From the NCBI GenBank assembly GCA_020091685.1, contig CM034604.1, positions 8,847,682 to 8,911,681 on the forward strand: 64,000 nt of DNA. The letters run 5' to 3'. Source of the DNA: Lutjanus erythropterus (Eukaryota > Chordata > Actinopteri > Lutjaniformes > Lutjanidae). The notes beneath the pieces were generated by a model. That model saw only the letters and a list, made by a program, of their open reading frames with translations, was not told the origin of the DNA and ran no database searches. Below, piece after piece: positions 24,430 to 39,400 of this stretch (position 1 is the stretch's first letter; each line of letters begins with the position of its first letter). The position numbers were made by a program, and so were the translations under genes.

Positions 24430-27400
24430 CATAAACACCCTGTCAGGGCAGAAACGACACCTCTGGGGAGTGAGACAAGACATGTCTGTAGGCTACTAAA
24501 TAGAATTACACTGATTATACTAACCTTATTACACATAGGGGACCACTGCAAAGGTCAGTACATGCACATTTTAAATGCAAACAAAAGAAAACCTCTAAAT
24601 ATGAAGCAACTCAATTCAATTCAGTGTTTCCTCAATATGTGTCTTTTAATAACCTTTTATCAACAACATGTTCAATTTGTTTTACTTCCAGTGGTCCTCT
24701 TTGTCCTTCGTGGCAGCTTTGACCCAGTTTCCCCCCATGTGGTCATTAAAATTGTATCAAAGTTGCCCTGCCTGAGACTGGTGGAGGCGGGGAATAAGGT
24801 CTCAGGAGGCCAGACTGCTCGTCATGGGGACGTTACGTCACCACATGTGCCGCATTTTGTTTTCAAGCACATTTCAACCGTGAATGCAAGGTGAAATCTT
24901 TTCTTTATCCTTGACTTACCTAGGTTCAATTCACTGGGCGTACTATTTTTCATGCTGCCTCTACTGTAATCTCATATATCAAACCTAGTACTGTAGCTGC
25001 TGTATTTATAGCCACTGAAGTCATCATGTCTTCCTCAAGGGCAGTTTGATACTGGATTGTGTTATTCTCTCTTCCCCATCCAGATTTTTCCCGAGCGATC
25101 GAACCAGACAAACTCTTGATCTCTTACCTTTAGGCCACTACAGGAGCTGTGCTTACAGGATTTTTTTTAAAGCAAAGCTGTATTAGCTTGTCTGTGTTTT
25201 AAACATGACATGAGCATTGTGGATATGTTTTTAGAGAGTAAAGCGGCAGCACTCTTTCTAGGTAGGACTGCACTTCTTGAATCTGAATCATTTCTAATTC
25301 CTTTATGAAATCAAAACAGGTTTAGCTTTCAGGTAGTCTTGCATAGCCAGATCTCAATGCTGGATGAAGGTCTGGCTTCACATACAAGTCTGCTACAGGG
25401 GCCAAAACATGCATGGGTTGGGTTGGCTTTCTTTAAATCAACCACAGTTGTTGCAATGTTGGTGATGGTGCTCTTGCAAAATAGTGTGGGAGCTCATGGA
25501 GAGGCGAGTCCTGGCGTTAAATGGCAAAATCTCCACAAAAGAAATCTCTATGGAGAACAAAATTTATGACACTTTTATATTTTTGTCCAGCAAGATAATC
25601 TTCACAAATGAACACCACTTATATGATTTTTGAGGCAAAAATGCAATCGCCAGGAGTAAAAAGCTAACATTAGGCTATAAACAAATTACACCATAGTTGC
25701 ATAATTTCAACATCACCACCACTGAGTGATTAGTGTTTGGCATGATGACATTTAATGTCCCAGAAACAAACTCTGTAGTCTTATTTAGTCCCTTGTTAGC
25801 GACCACCTTTTTCACATAATGGTGGGGAATTAACTGATGTGTTTTATTTTGCACAACAAAAGGCATCTAACCAAGAACGCATTAAAAAAAAAAACCCATC
25901 AACTTGAGAAAAGGGAACTAGTGGTGCGAAAATGCTAATCTATTGCCCCTGTAGTAGATTCCCATGCATGTAGCTACAATAGCTAATCCTGGGGCTAATT
26001 TCTGTCTTTAGTTTGTGTCAGACTCAGAGACAAGTGTTTGAAATGATTGTTGTAAAGGTGTATGTTGAGTATTTGAAAAGTTATAAGACACTTGTGCTGC
26101 TTGCCTCTATAGCCTTGTTTTGCTAATGCCAAGTGTACAGAATTTGTACACTCGATATGGCGAGTGCAAAGTTAACCATAGTGAATGTGGCCAGGATTGT
26201 GAGCATTGATTAAGAGGAGGATGAGGCTGAAAGATACCAAGATGCCAGCCAAAGTTTTATTACAGTCATTAAATAGCTAATGTTAATGCAATCTGCTGTC
26301 TGTGACGTTTATAGTGTTTAGTTCAGTGGCTGCTGAGAATGAGCAGCTTTGCTAAATTACCTAAATGTTTTCTACACTGCTCTTTGTGAATGTGAGGATA
26401 GATAAAGGGTTTGATAAGAGCTTTGATAGCATCCAGAGCTTAGTGAATTTGCTAATGGGGTCCAAAATGAAACCAGTTGTTGAATCCCAACCATGGGGCA
26501 AACTGCCAGAGAGACTTTTATTTCAAATTGTATTTGGGCCTTTTTTTAAAAAAACATGATGAAAATGTTTTCAAATTTGATGAAAGTTGCTTTGGAGACC
26601 CCAGAAGAGGGGTGGTTGCCAATAGAGGTCGATAAAGGTCACATTTTACGTAATGCCTTCAAACCTCCTAAAAAAAAAATCAAAATAAACCCAGCACCTG
26701 TTTGCCAGCACCTGCTCTTTTCTGCATCCTCTGCACATTGTCGATCTCATAGACCTTGATCTCGTAGGCCTCTGGGATTCCCCGATCCACCCAGCGAGAC
26801 CGCAGACCACTGGCTGAGCGTCTCAGGGACAGGGGAGTATCATGGGAAAGACGACGCTGGTGAGTACCTACAGCAAGGTGAGGCAGAAAGTGCTGTGAGA
26901 TGCTCTATCTCGACTTGTTTTCTTTCTCTCCTCCCATTTCCGAAGCTTTCTACTGTATATACACAATGACAATTATGTATAAATATAAGTACGGTTGTAG
27001 CTGTAGTCAGTGCATTACTGGTCAGCACAGTTTGGACAAGCAGCAGGAGTACTGGTGTAAGCAATATACTACTGTAGCCCACCTAAGAAAATCAGTATCT
27101 GTTTAAGCTATATTTACAGTATTTTCACCACTTAATCTTACCATCAGACAGCCTTTTCCATAAGCCAATAATTGCTCTCTCTAAAGCAACCAGACCCCTT
27201 TAACAAAAACAGTCATTTTACCTCGCAGAACACTGGAGTTGCTGGATCACCACTGCCTCAATCGGATAGTTTGTTTGTGTTATTGTGTCCCTTTGGTGAA
27301 TCCAAACAAATCTTGTAAAATATAGAAGTCACACAATAACACAAACAAACTAACCAATCAAGGCAGTTTTAGACCAGCAACTCTGGTGTTCTGCTGTGGA

Positions 27401-30400
27401 AATTACTGTTTTTGCCAATGGAGTCTAGTTTAGCAAGAAAGAGAGCAATATTTGGCTTACATGATGTTGGTTTCCAGTTGGAACAGGCTGTCTGGTGGCA
27501 AAGTAAAGTAGTAAAAGTATTCTAAATATAATGTACACTTAAAGTGGTATAGATTTTTTTTTTACATGAGCCTTTTTTAAGTGATTAAAACACTGAAATA
27601 CATATTCCTGCTGACCCGGTACACAGCAGTACTTACCATAGCTTCCTACATCTGTACTCTGTATAGATGTAGGAAATACTCTGACTCAGCAACCCCACTT
27701 AAACACATCTACTTAAGGTAGTATTGTATTTTAGTTGACTTTTGATCTCGTTGATTTCAAATTTAGTGTTTGGTATAATCACTTGTCAGTACTGAAACAA
27801 AGAGAAGCCACTGCTGCAACTCATTTTAAAAGCTTTATTTATACCAATACGAATTTATTCTTGCAATAGATGTACAGTACAGAGATTAATTTACATTCAG
27901 CACCATAGACTAAGATTATGCTGTTTTGTTGTAAAGTCATATTTTTTTCTTTTACAAATAAATAAGCCTGTTTGTGATGCTCATGGATCTACAAGGTGGC
28001 TAAGGCTGTAAATGGTGTTCTTGAGCTGCAACATTAGTGTCTGATAGATGAAGGCTTGTGTCCCTAAGAGGCCTCCAAAGCCCAGATCACATGATCTTAA
28101 GGGGAGACTGTTTGCCTGAAGGCAAATGCAGCTTGCCAGAGCTACCACATTATTCATAAAAGACACGAGACATGATTTCTGTAGGTCTGTCTGGACTGAC
28201 TCAGTTTGCCAGTACAAGAAAAAAAGGGTGGATAGTAGATACTTCATGTCAAAATCTTAAGAATATGTTTTAACTGTAATGATAAGGGTACAGCATTCAT
28301 CAGAATTGAGATGAGTTAATTAAGTAATGGGACACTTAAGCAGAAATTAAGTGCAGGCAGAATTTAATCACCCAATAAACTGTAGATAATGTTTGGGCTT
28401 ACTTAAAATTCATATGTTCATCCAGCAGAAGCTCTGTCTCTCGTTTTAATCGCTCCATTAGCAGGTTTCACTATGTTAACCACATTTTCAACAAAATGCT
28501 ACAAAGAATTTCTCATCCATAAGAAAGTATTGCTAGTATGCACACAGCCATCCTTATAATTTACTGTATCAGGCAAACACCCTTCATTTTCTGTATCTGT
28601 GCTGCCATTAGCACGTGCCGTCACTAGGTTCATATATTAATGATGTGACCTCCTACACTGTACACAATTAGGCTTTTAATGCCAGTAAGGAAAATAGGTC
28701 TGGCAGCATTTTCCAGATGTGTGTCATCTCCAATTAATGTCACATTAATATGTTATGTGGTCAGATTACAAACCAAAAAAATATCATTCATAAAAAATGT
28801 GTCTGTGTTTATGTTTTGTCTGAACTGTCTGAATACCTAGAGGAGAAATTTTAAGAGCAGATTTGTTAACCTCAACTTTAAAAAGTGATTTTCTTTCTTT
28901 AAAAGAATAGAATGAAATTTCCATAAGATTTAACACCTGATTTTTTAAAATAACATGTGATTCAGCACTTTAAAGGGACAATTCACCCCCAAATCAAAAA
29001 TATATAATGTATAATAATATTTTTCTTCTTACCTGTAGTGCTTTTTGTTCATCTGGATCACATATGTCAAACACAAGTCCCGTGGGTCAAATCCAGCACA
29101 GCACCTTGTTATATGCACCCCCACAAGAGCTTGGAAATAATATAATTTACGCAATATAATTCTATGCTACGTTATGGAAATAAATTACATGTCCCAGAAT
29201 GCATCCCGATTTATCTGCACACTGAAAGCGTCTAGCTGCTAGATGTCATAGCATCTCATTATAAATTAGTTGTTTCCACCAGTGGCAATTTAGCTAAGTG
29301 GTTGTAGCTGGTAACATTAATAGCAGCAGCCTAACAAAATGCTATTATTTCATTTTTAAAGAAATATAAATTTTGGATTTAAAACATTGCCTGTTGGCTA
29401 CCCAGATGGAAACAACCCTAATTGTTATTTTGACTTAATTACGTACTATTTTTTAAATTTATTTTTTCCTAAACTTGTGCTTTCACAGATAGTTGTTAAT
29501 AATTATGTTATTACTAAAACAAGTACTAATTGGATGCAGTGGCAATTACAGTATGTAATATAATAACAAGTACATACATTTACTGTATATTGTCTTACAT
29601 TTAAAACTGGCCTTTACACCGTGATGCTGATTTGGCCCAAGATGAAATTGAATTTCACACCTTTCTCTCCCTGACACCCTTGGCTTCTCTCAAATGTAAT
29701 GGAACTAGATGGCACTCAGCTTGTGGTGCTCAAAGTGCCCAAAAACATTAAAAAAAAAAAAAAAAAAAAAAAAGATCTCTTTCCCGAAACCAGAGACCTG
29801 TTTTCTCAAGATAATTTACAGTAGTGCTAATGTTACAGCCCAATGGAGGAGGATGACATTAATGTTTTCAACCCACATTCTCACAAACCACTCATTCATG
29901 AGCAGATGTAGGCTTCTTTTTGCAGGGAGAGAGAGTTGGTGGATGCAGTTCAGTAAAAGACAATAGCTCCTACATTCAACTGCTCACAAAAAGGCCTCTG
30001 GGCAACTCATCAATCCACACCAAAACTATTTAGATGGATAAATAGCACTACAGGTAAGAGGAAAAATATGTTTTTTTGATTTTGGGTGAACTGTCCCTAA
30101 TCTGACAATTTTAATATTGTAGTTATTTGGGTTGGTGTGGATGTGCCAGAATACTATTCATCATATTCACACAGCAGGCATTTTCCTCTGATGTCATGCT
30201 CTGACTGTTAAGCTAAAATGGCGCACTGCTGTGTTTCAGGTTCCAAATCGAGAATCTGAAAAATTGATCAGCAACTACACATATAATGAAGAGTGAAAAT
30301 CTGGAGGGGCATATTTCAAGCTAAAACAACATATTTGATAACCCACCACCATAGCAATCCAGCCACTTCCTAGCTAACATTACCATTTGATAGGAAAGGT

Positions 30401-33400
30401 GTAAATTAATTCTGAAATATAAGGCTTTTTATTTAAGGCTGGAGGCAAAATATACTGGACCTAATGTAACGTTAGCCAATAATCTTTCTGTCTCTTCACC
30501 CTACCTAAGAAATATTATGTCAGTAATGTTATGTGACATTTTGTTCATTACGTCCAGTTCTAAAGTGTGTTACAAACGCTTCAGCAGTGAGTGTTTTGGG
30601 TGGCAGTAATGATGTAAGTCAGGTTAGCTAGAAAGTTGTTGAATGTTGCATTAACATTAACTGTTGTTTAACTGCAGTTAATGGGTTATCAGATATGTAA
30701 TAGTTTGAAATATTTCTCTACAGATTCCTATGACCTGTAACCTAAAACACAGAAGTACAACATTTGAGCTTCCCACCCTGAGCATGACATCAGAGGAAAA
30801 TGTCTATCGTGTGACTATGATGAATTGATACATTACAGGTTCAAAACAGCAGATTATAAACATTTCTGTATATAACTGCATTACAATGTAACAAACATCA
30901 AGAGAATGACAAAATGTAACTTGATGATACTGTACTGAAATTAATAGATAAAAGCAGTTGCTTTAAGAGGAAAATATATGAATCAATCTAAGATGATTAT
31001 TGCGTGTTATCGTTAAGATGCTCAACATGTATGTTAACTTTAGACACTGAATACACAAAACTAACACTTAACACCAACAATACACTTTGCACTTGGATTA
31101 GGTTCTGATCTTTCCAGAAGAGAGAGTCACTCAGTTCATAAAAGGCCAGTTAATCCAGGTCTTTTACCTGTGTTGCCTCTCCTTCGAGATGACCGGCTGC
31201 TGCGAGCCACACTGAGGAGAGAGCCGCTCCTGTCGCTAACAGAATCTCTGTTTGACGTGCTGCTGCCTGTGGCTTCACTGTCCCTCACCATGCTGTCATA
31301 TCCACTGCTCACCATGCTGTTCCTGTTAGAGAAGTGCAGGGATGTCTTCCCCATAGCTGGTGGCAAATCTCCACTCAACACACTAGTGGTGTCACTCGCG
31401 TGCCCACTCATGTGATCAGGCGTGCGGGGAGCAGTCACCCGGCTGTATGGCGAGGGAAGAGCAGCCATGTGGTCCAGCCCTCCTGAAGTGGGGCTTGGGG
31501 CCCTTTCCTTAAGGAGGTCTGAGAACCGGCCGTTGACAAACCCCTGTATGGCAGATTTTGTGGATGAGCATGTGGAGCTCTGGCTCGGAGTCCGACTGAT
31601 GGAGTGATAAGACCGAGGAGGGGAAGAGGACAGAAAGGAGGATGTGCGCTCAAAGCTAACAGTTTTACTGTCAGGGGAAAGACTGTTACTGCGGTTGATG
31701 GACTGACGCAGGGCCTTGTGGGGGAGGCTGAGGTTCTTGATGCTGGGGGCAGACAGTCGACGGACTTTGGGGCTCGCCATCTTAAGTTTTCCCACAGCAG
31801 AAAGCTTGGAATGGGTATGCCTAGCCGACTGAGTTACAGGCTCCTCAGAGGGAAAGAAGTGATGACCCTGTTCGGACCGAGGATTCTTCCTGGGGCTTCT
31901 GCTTGCCCTCGGTAAGGTACAATCTCCCTCATTACGTCCTCTATGACCTCCCTTACAAGCCCCTTCAACACTTCCCTTGGAGCTCCCTTTAGAGCTCACA
32001 GAGGTGTTACTGCTGTCTCTGTCCAGATTTGGGACGTCCCTTGGGATTCTACCAAGGGAATTAGTCCTGGTAGCCAGCTGCTCCAGTTTGGCATTGAAAA
32101 GCCTGCTGCTGTCTTCAATGGGTGACTTCAGCCTCCCACTCATATTGTTCACTCTTACACCTGAGGCCTCAAACAAAGATTCAACGCCCTTTCTGGGAGC
32201 ACTGCTAGCATGCTGTGTATACTCTGTTCCATGTTTCCGAGGAGAGGAGGCGTGGAGGCTGTGGTTCGCTGGGGAGTGCTGTCTGCCATGCCTCCTCTCC
32301 AGAGTTACCCGCGGACTACATGGAGTGGATGATGTCACCCCCCTTGGGTCTTTGTAGTCGTCTGCTGCGTAACCACCATGGTAGCTGTCCGGGTGGTTGG
32401 CATTTTGCCAGCCTCTCGGCAAACTACCTGTTTTAAAGGACGCTGGGGCGGTTTCTTGGCAACCAGGTGAAACACCAATTCTCTTGGGGGCATTCCCAAC
32501 ACGTCTGGAAGAGACTTCTACCCCCTCTAAGCCCCATGGAGTGTTTGTGGAATAAACATGTTCCCTGTCTCTAGGGTGGTTGTTGTCTGTATTTCTCTGC
32601 CTCTTTCCACACATTTTGTTTTCTGCAGTTTCATGGCAGAAAGCTGAAACTTCCAAAACCTTTGGGTCATTAAATGTTTGGCTAAAAGATGAGTCTTGTT
32701 TTTCATGTGTCTCAGAAGCAAAAGCCCCACTGCTCTTCTCAAGTGCCTTCTTGTCATATGAACATTTGATATTATTCCCTCTGAGCTCAGACTGTGGCTT
32801 CTCTCCTGTAAAAGTGTCAAGAGGACTTTCTTTTTCTTTTGCGCTATCCAACTCACAATCCATATCTGTATTAATCAGCATGGGGTTTATAAACGAAGGT
32901 AAGAACCTCTTTTCCCTCTTGAATTGACACTGAGCCTTTTCAGCATTAGCCTCTGTAGCTACAGACTGAGCTACAGAGCTGTTATTTGTTTTAGAGGAAC
33001 CTTTAGCTGCAGATTCTTCGCTGACATTGCTGATTATCCTGATCGGTTGAGAGCTGGCAGAGTCTTGAGCATGTGCCTGTGATTGGGTCGTGTCTCTGAT
33101 ACAAATAATGTTTCCACCTGTCCTCCCTTTGTTCAAAGCTCCACTGATGGTCACCTCCTCCACCATTGAGAAGACAAGTTCATCTTGACCTTTTAGGTCC
33201 AGTGGCTGTTGAACAGTTACCGTGATAGTGGCCTTCATTTCCTTAATGTCCTCTGTGGGGCGATTAGGTAAGACATCTCCAAGTATAACACTGTTAGCCA
33301 GGGAGTGTGAAGAGGAACAGGAGGAAGAAGGAGATATGGGGGAGCTCTTGCCAACTGGTGAGGCCCTTTTGTCTGGTTTGAACCAATCAGCAGCTTCTGT

Positions 33401-36400
33401 ACTTTCTGTTTTGCCTGAAGGCTGAAGCACAAGTGAACTTGTTACAGCCATGCTCTGAGCATCAAAGTCCTTAGTAGAGAGGTTATCATCTGACTTAAGA
33501 TTTCCACTTTTGGGCAGTGTCGAGCGATTAGTCTTCTTTAGACTGAGAGTTTGATTCAGCAGTTCCTCACTGGAACTGGTCGCACTGCACTCCTCACAGT
33601 CATACAGACCTGAATCCTCTCTCTGAAAACTGTCTCCAGGGAAAGCACCATCTGTTTGGTTTTCTCCAACAGAGGTCTGCCCACAGCCTAACGCCTGATT
33701 CAACAATGTCTGCGTTGTCTCTGATGGTTCAGGGTCTGTCTGTTTCCCTGTTTCTTTCTGGGGTTGTGATTTGGCTGTGTTAACAGGAGGCCCTTTTGAG
33801 GAAGACTTGAGCATTTCCAACATTGTCTCACTTCCATCAATACAGCCCAAGCGCTCTTGAAGTTCAGCAAATGTGTCGCATTTAAGACAGTCCCTCCCCG
33901 GCTTTGTCATGTCTGCTTTCAGCACTTCGATATTCCCTTGAACGGTTTCCTCATTCTTCTTCTCTCCCTGCAGTTGAGGAATTCTCAGAAGCTCCTGAAG
34001 CAGAGCGGTAAACTCTGGATCATCCATGTCAGCCTTGTTAGGATGTAAAGAGGGTATGATGGGCACAAATTCAGGTTGTGCCAGTCTTAAGGTAGCTCTG
34101 GACTGGACCAAGCCATCTGAGTCTAGCTGGATGACCGTGTCACAAGACTGGTCACTACTGGAGCGCTCATCCAGTTCACCACGCAAACGGAAACGAGGGA
34201 CGTCAACATCTACTTCTTCAGTGGAGTGGAATGCCCGCAGGGACAAAGAGTGAGGCCCTCTCTCATTTCTAGTCAAACTCCTCCCGGACGGAGAGCATGA
34301 GGTGGACTGCTGTTGGATGAAGATATATTGTACAGTTAGTTCTCGAACTGGACTAAGTGAAACATAAATCAACAAATAAATCATTGGGATGCCTTAGAAG
34401 TAATCACATGATCAAAACATACAGGAAGTTTTAAAACAAATGAACTTCTTAAACTCTCACTTCCTTCACAAAAGGGCATCAACAAGGGATGGGATAGGAT
34501 GACATACAGTCTTACCGCATATTTTTTAGCAATTGTGCTAAAAACTCTCAGATAAGTTTCTCATGCTGAATTTCCATCTCAGGATAATTGTAATTCATGA
34601 AGCATAATAATTTTGACCAGGATAATTGCAACATAAATTTTTCATGTTGTCCTACACCATTAAAAGGTTTGTAGAAAGACATTGAAGGGCATGTACGGTA
34701 CCTTTGTCCTCTTTTGCGTCCTGCGGATGCGAGAAGCCAGCTGGATGGTGGATAAGGTCTCTTGAAAGTGTGCCAGTGAATCAGCAACCTCAGCGACCAC
34801 TGTGGTATGACAATTTATATGGCCCAAGGACTCTCGAAGGAGCATTGTCAGTTTACTACCCCTATGCAGAGACAGTGCAAATGTGCATTAATTCAAAGGA
34901 TACAACAGTCATTTTGATCTCCAAGCTACCAAATCCATTAGTTTCCAAATTTAATTTAATTTTCACTGTCATCCAACATATGTGTCCAATGAGCTCCATC
35001 TCACTGTCACAATATTAATGCAGTTAAAGGCTCATTTATGCTAAATGTTAGATATGCATATGGGTATGGAAGGAGCCTTCTGTCTGTGCATTTTGTCTGT
35101 ATTTCTGCACATTTTCTGAAAAGTTACAGACATCGACAAAATGCAGCAGTACCTCCAGTAGTTGTGGAGGCAGCGTAGCCAATAGTTGAAGCATTACATG
35201 ACCACAGGACAAAACAAGAATTTTTAAAAATCCTAAAGTATTGGAAAATTACGTTCGTCAATAAGTTAGTGAAATGAATTTTCCCATCCACATCTCGCAT
35301 GTCAAAATTCTATGATTTCAGCTTCTTAAATGTGAATATTTTCTGGTTTCTGGTTTCTCTATGACAGTAAACTAAATGGAAGGAAACAATGATCAAGACT
35401 TTTTACCACTTTTTACATTTTACAGGCAAAAAACTGTGAGTCGATTAAACAAGAAAAAAGCTATGAAAAATAATTGTTAGTTGCAGCCCTAGTTTACCTC
35501 AGTAATATTGTGAAGTTAGATTCTTACTTGTTGGGGGTGCTTTTATGTCCACTTAGTAGAGACACGAGAGCAGGGCCCACTTCAGAATATGGAGGCTTGT
35601 TTGTGATCATGCCCCTCATACCACTACACACATCTATCATGGTCAACTTAGTGGGGCCACGTGAACCTACAGATGGAATCAGAGAGCAGAGAGGAGAGTC
35701 TGAATGCAAAAAGGTTTTCTTGTTTTCAAATACAGAACACAAGAAATATAAGATGTATATTAAACAGTATCAAAAATCAGCAGAGAAGTTAGGGTTAGCT
35801 GTGAAAATAAAAACAATTCATGGGGAAACAAAAAAATTCAGCAGAGACAAGCCGCCTTGGTAATTGAATAATTCATTACAACCTTTGCCGATGGTGCTGC
35901 TTTCTGTGCGAGGGGGCTGGACGTGGAGAGTGAAGAACATTATGGAGGTGTGAGACAGGTAGGTAATGAAGTCATTGTGCCGACGTGCTGCAATGGCCGC
36001 GTCAAGGAGGGAGGCGGCCCGCTCAGCAGTGGGGGCCTTCACCCGGTTGTGGTTACGTAGCTGGAGGGAGGGGACAGTCAGTGGAGAGACTTTTCACATA
36101 AATTACTAAATTCCAGTGTGAAAGATTTATAGGAATTTATTGGCAGAATATGGCAGAAATGGAATATGATATTTATAAGAATGTTTTTATTAGTGTAAGA
36201 ATTGTTTATCTACAGACAGCATGAGTCCTCTTCCACAGAGGTTGCCATTTTGAACCACCATGTTTCTACTGTAGCTCAACAGACAAACCTGACAAACCAG
36301 ACAAACACTGGCTCTAAATAAGGCCTTTCATATTATGGCCACCGTAGTTTCTCCTACATGTTTGGAAGGGGAGGGTGAGACAAAGTGTCTGCAATCTAAA

Positions 36401-39400
36401 GCTCACTGCTAAATCCTACACACTGGTCCTTTATAATAAAAAACATCTTCCATTTGATTTTTCTTCTGTCAATCTGCCACATGTATCCCACCATTGTCTA
36501 TCAGTATGTGTGTTTTGATTCTGGATTATTAAAATAACAAATTTAGAGAATTGACGATTTCCCGCCCCTTTTTGTTCTGAGCTCCAGTAACAGTTGAGTA
36601 AACCTCACTCTTGGTCAACCTTCTCTTTTTCCTGTAAAACAACATGCAGGATCATATCTTCTGTAGGGACACAAATAATGATTACTTTAATCAGTTAATC
36701 AACTTCTTGACTAATTGATTAGACGTTTGGCCATAAAACGGTGAAAATTGTTGATCAGTGTTTCTTAAAGCCCAAGATGATGTCTTTGAATGTCTTGTTT
36801 GTCAATATCCCAAAGATATTAAGTTTACTGTCATGAAGGAGTAAGGAAACCAGAATATATTAATATTTAAGAAGCTGGAATCAGAGAATTTTGACTTTTT
36901 ACCTTAAAAGATTACTCAAACTGATTAATCAGTCACCAAATGGTTGGCAATCAATTTAGTGATTTAATAATCAATTAATCAATTAGTCGTTGCAGCTCTA
37001 ACCTTAAATTAGCTAATTTTAGCAAAAAGCTAGCTAATGTGAGCAAAATGTCAGCTAATTGATTGATTAATATATATTGGCTAGCTAGTTAGCCATTATT
37101 TTGATAACATTAGCTAATTTATTATGTAAATATATGTTGCTTTTATAGCTTTTGACCATCTGCAAAATTTGGTTTTCTTTTCAACATGGACATGCCTAGC
37201 ACATAGCATATCTACATACATAAAACAGGACAGGAGAAAGCCGCTCAAGCTTGCTCAACTATCATTTGAGCACAAAGCAAAAAAGGGGCGGGACTTAGGA
37301 AGAGTCGATTACTTAGCCTTGGCAGAGGTTTGCCCTTCCTGAACGATTTCTAGTGTTTACTGTGATGTTATTTATCCCAGTGACAGAGTGTTTTGGAAGA
37401 ACAGCTCTATTCATACAGTAGGTTTCATTTTCCTTGTTTTTAATGAAGAAATAGAGAGAAATACACGTGAAGTGCTGACTTGCAACTGACAAACAGTGGT
37501 GCGAGGGAGGAGGCTGCTGCACAGCCATAATACAATCAGATGTAATCTTTTTATTCAGTCTAATTGGTTTCACTCCCTACCAGTATTATCTTCTCACATA
37601 CAGTGTAGACCATTATACAGACTACTGTATCTGTCTGAATAAACATTAACAATAACCTTACGATATCAAGGGGGCAAAGCCTGAACTCTAACTTCGAGGG
37701 ATCCCAAATGAGAAATCTGAGACACTATCTATAATACAGGGTGTCCACAGTCTCTTTACAATTTAACAAATTTATTACAAAGGCAAATGAATAGACAAAT
37801 CTGAAATTTACAAAATGAAAAGTAGATATTGAAGTTTTTTTGCCTCATTTAATACACCTCCATTAGTTGCATGAAGCACATCAAGACGGTACTCGATTTC
37901 TTGCCATGTTCGCTGTAGCATAGCTTCATCAATGGTGGCAACAGCATCAGTGATCTTTTGCTTCATGTGTGAAGCATGAATGTGATTAAAAACTTTGATA
38001 ACCACTGAGTACATAGAACAAATCTGAGTAACATATCTCATCAATTGCTTTTGTAAAACATTTTTTAAATTGTAAAGAGACATTGTGGACACCCTGTATA
38101 TCATTGACGCCTACTGAAAATGAATGAGCAATTAATTTGCTTTTTGGAGGCCTTCTAGGAATCTGGGCTCAGTTTCTGGTTTGTAGCTGTTAAAATGACT
38201 GTAAAATAACACTTATTTTTGTGTGAATTCTCAAATTGATGCACTGCCAAATTGATGCACTGCCAAACTGATGCATTGCCAGCGAAGCAGAGCCAAGAAA
38301 TTGTCACTGCCAGCAACAGAAAATGTAGCCTTTGCTCTCTGCTTTACAAAGATTGATTAGATTACACATAGCCAATAACAATAACTCTAAATAATACTAC
38401 ATTTTAATGGTTTTAAGGCTAATTATGGTCTTTAAAGGAATACACCAACAATGTGGGTCAATGGACACTTGTGTGCTTGCAGTTGGACAGAGATATAGAC
38501 TGAGAGGGATGCAGACAGAAGCAGCAGTTTATTTAACAAGACCCTTTTCCAAATAAAAAACACTTTTCCGTCTACCTGAATCCCGTAGACGGGGTCCTCC
38601 TGGAGTCTAATGTGGGCTTTTGGGCTGTCCTGGACACTGCCTAATGAGGGGACGACCTCCCCCAGCAGATCCCTCAGCGTGTCCTCCTCTCCACAGCAGA
38701 GCTCTATAGCAGACACCGATACAGTCAGATCGGTCCAGGTCTTCTCCCTCCGTCGCTCGATGGCACTGTACAGCCAGGAGATGGCACAGGGAATGAGCCC
38801 GAGCTTCTGGATGCTCTCACCGCTCCCCACCATGCTGGACCAGGAGCCTGTGGCAGACAGCAACAGAGCACACACATGTATGCATAGGCAATTAGAGGGG
38901 GGGATGCCACCCCCCTTATTAACAAAGTGACTAAAATGCATTTTCCTTGTCAACCTTGTCATCCTCAGTCCCCATCCCCAAATATCATAGATGGTTGTGG
39001 TGAGGGGTCGTTTAATTGAATATGTTAGTCTAGTCTGCCTGACTCATTGATCCTTTATGTGACTGAGGTTCAAGTTAGAATCTATGGCCCTGACCATGGC
39101 TCTGAAATATCAGCAGCCCCTTCAACACTGGCCAAAAAAACCCACTAACACCCATTTATCAGAAGAAATTTAACATGATTCCCATAGAGCTTTATAATTT
39201 GTTTTTCCTGAAACACATTTAGAGTGAGACTGAAGTTAAATGGAAAAATGGAAGTTAAATAAATGAGTTAACATTAACATCCTAATTCAATCAGTCAAAA
39301 TCATAAAAGGCCTAATAATCAGATTTTAGACTTTTTAAGATTTTCTAAGCGTTAGAGTACTTCTGTAAAAGAGAATATTTTTATACTTACACTTTTATTT

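Noticed and set aside
24130-24483. Minus-strand frame with long (CV)n tract, and the plus-strand (HT)n frame at 24277-24894
   Set aside because: They are translations of a CA microsatellite and flanking repeat, with no splice or homology support.
31977-32927. Several plus-strand frames of 100-126 residues
   Set aside because: They are antisense shadows of the 3.1-kb kif26b tail exon.
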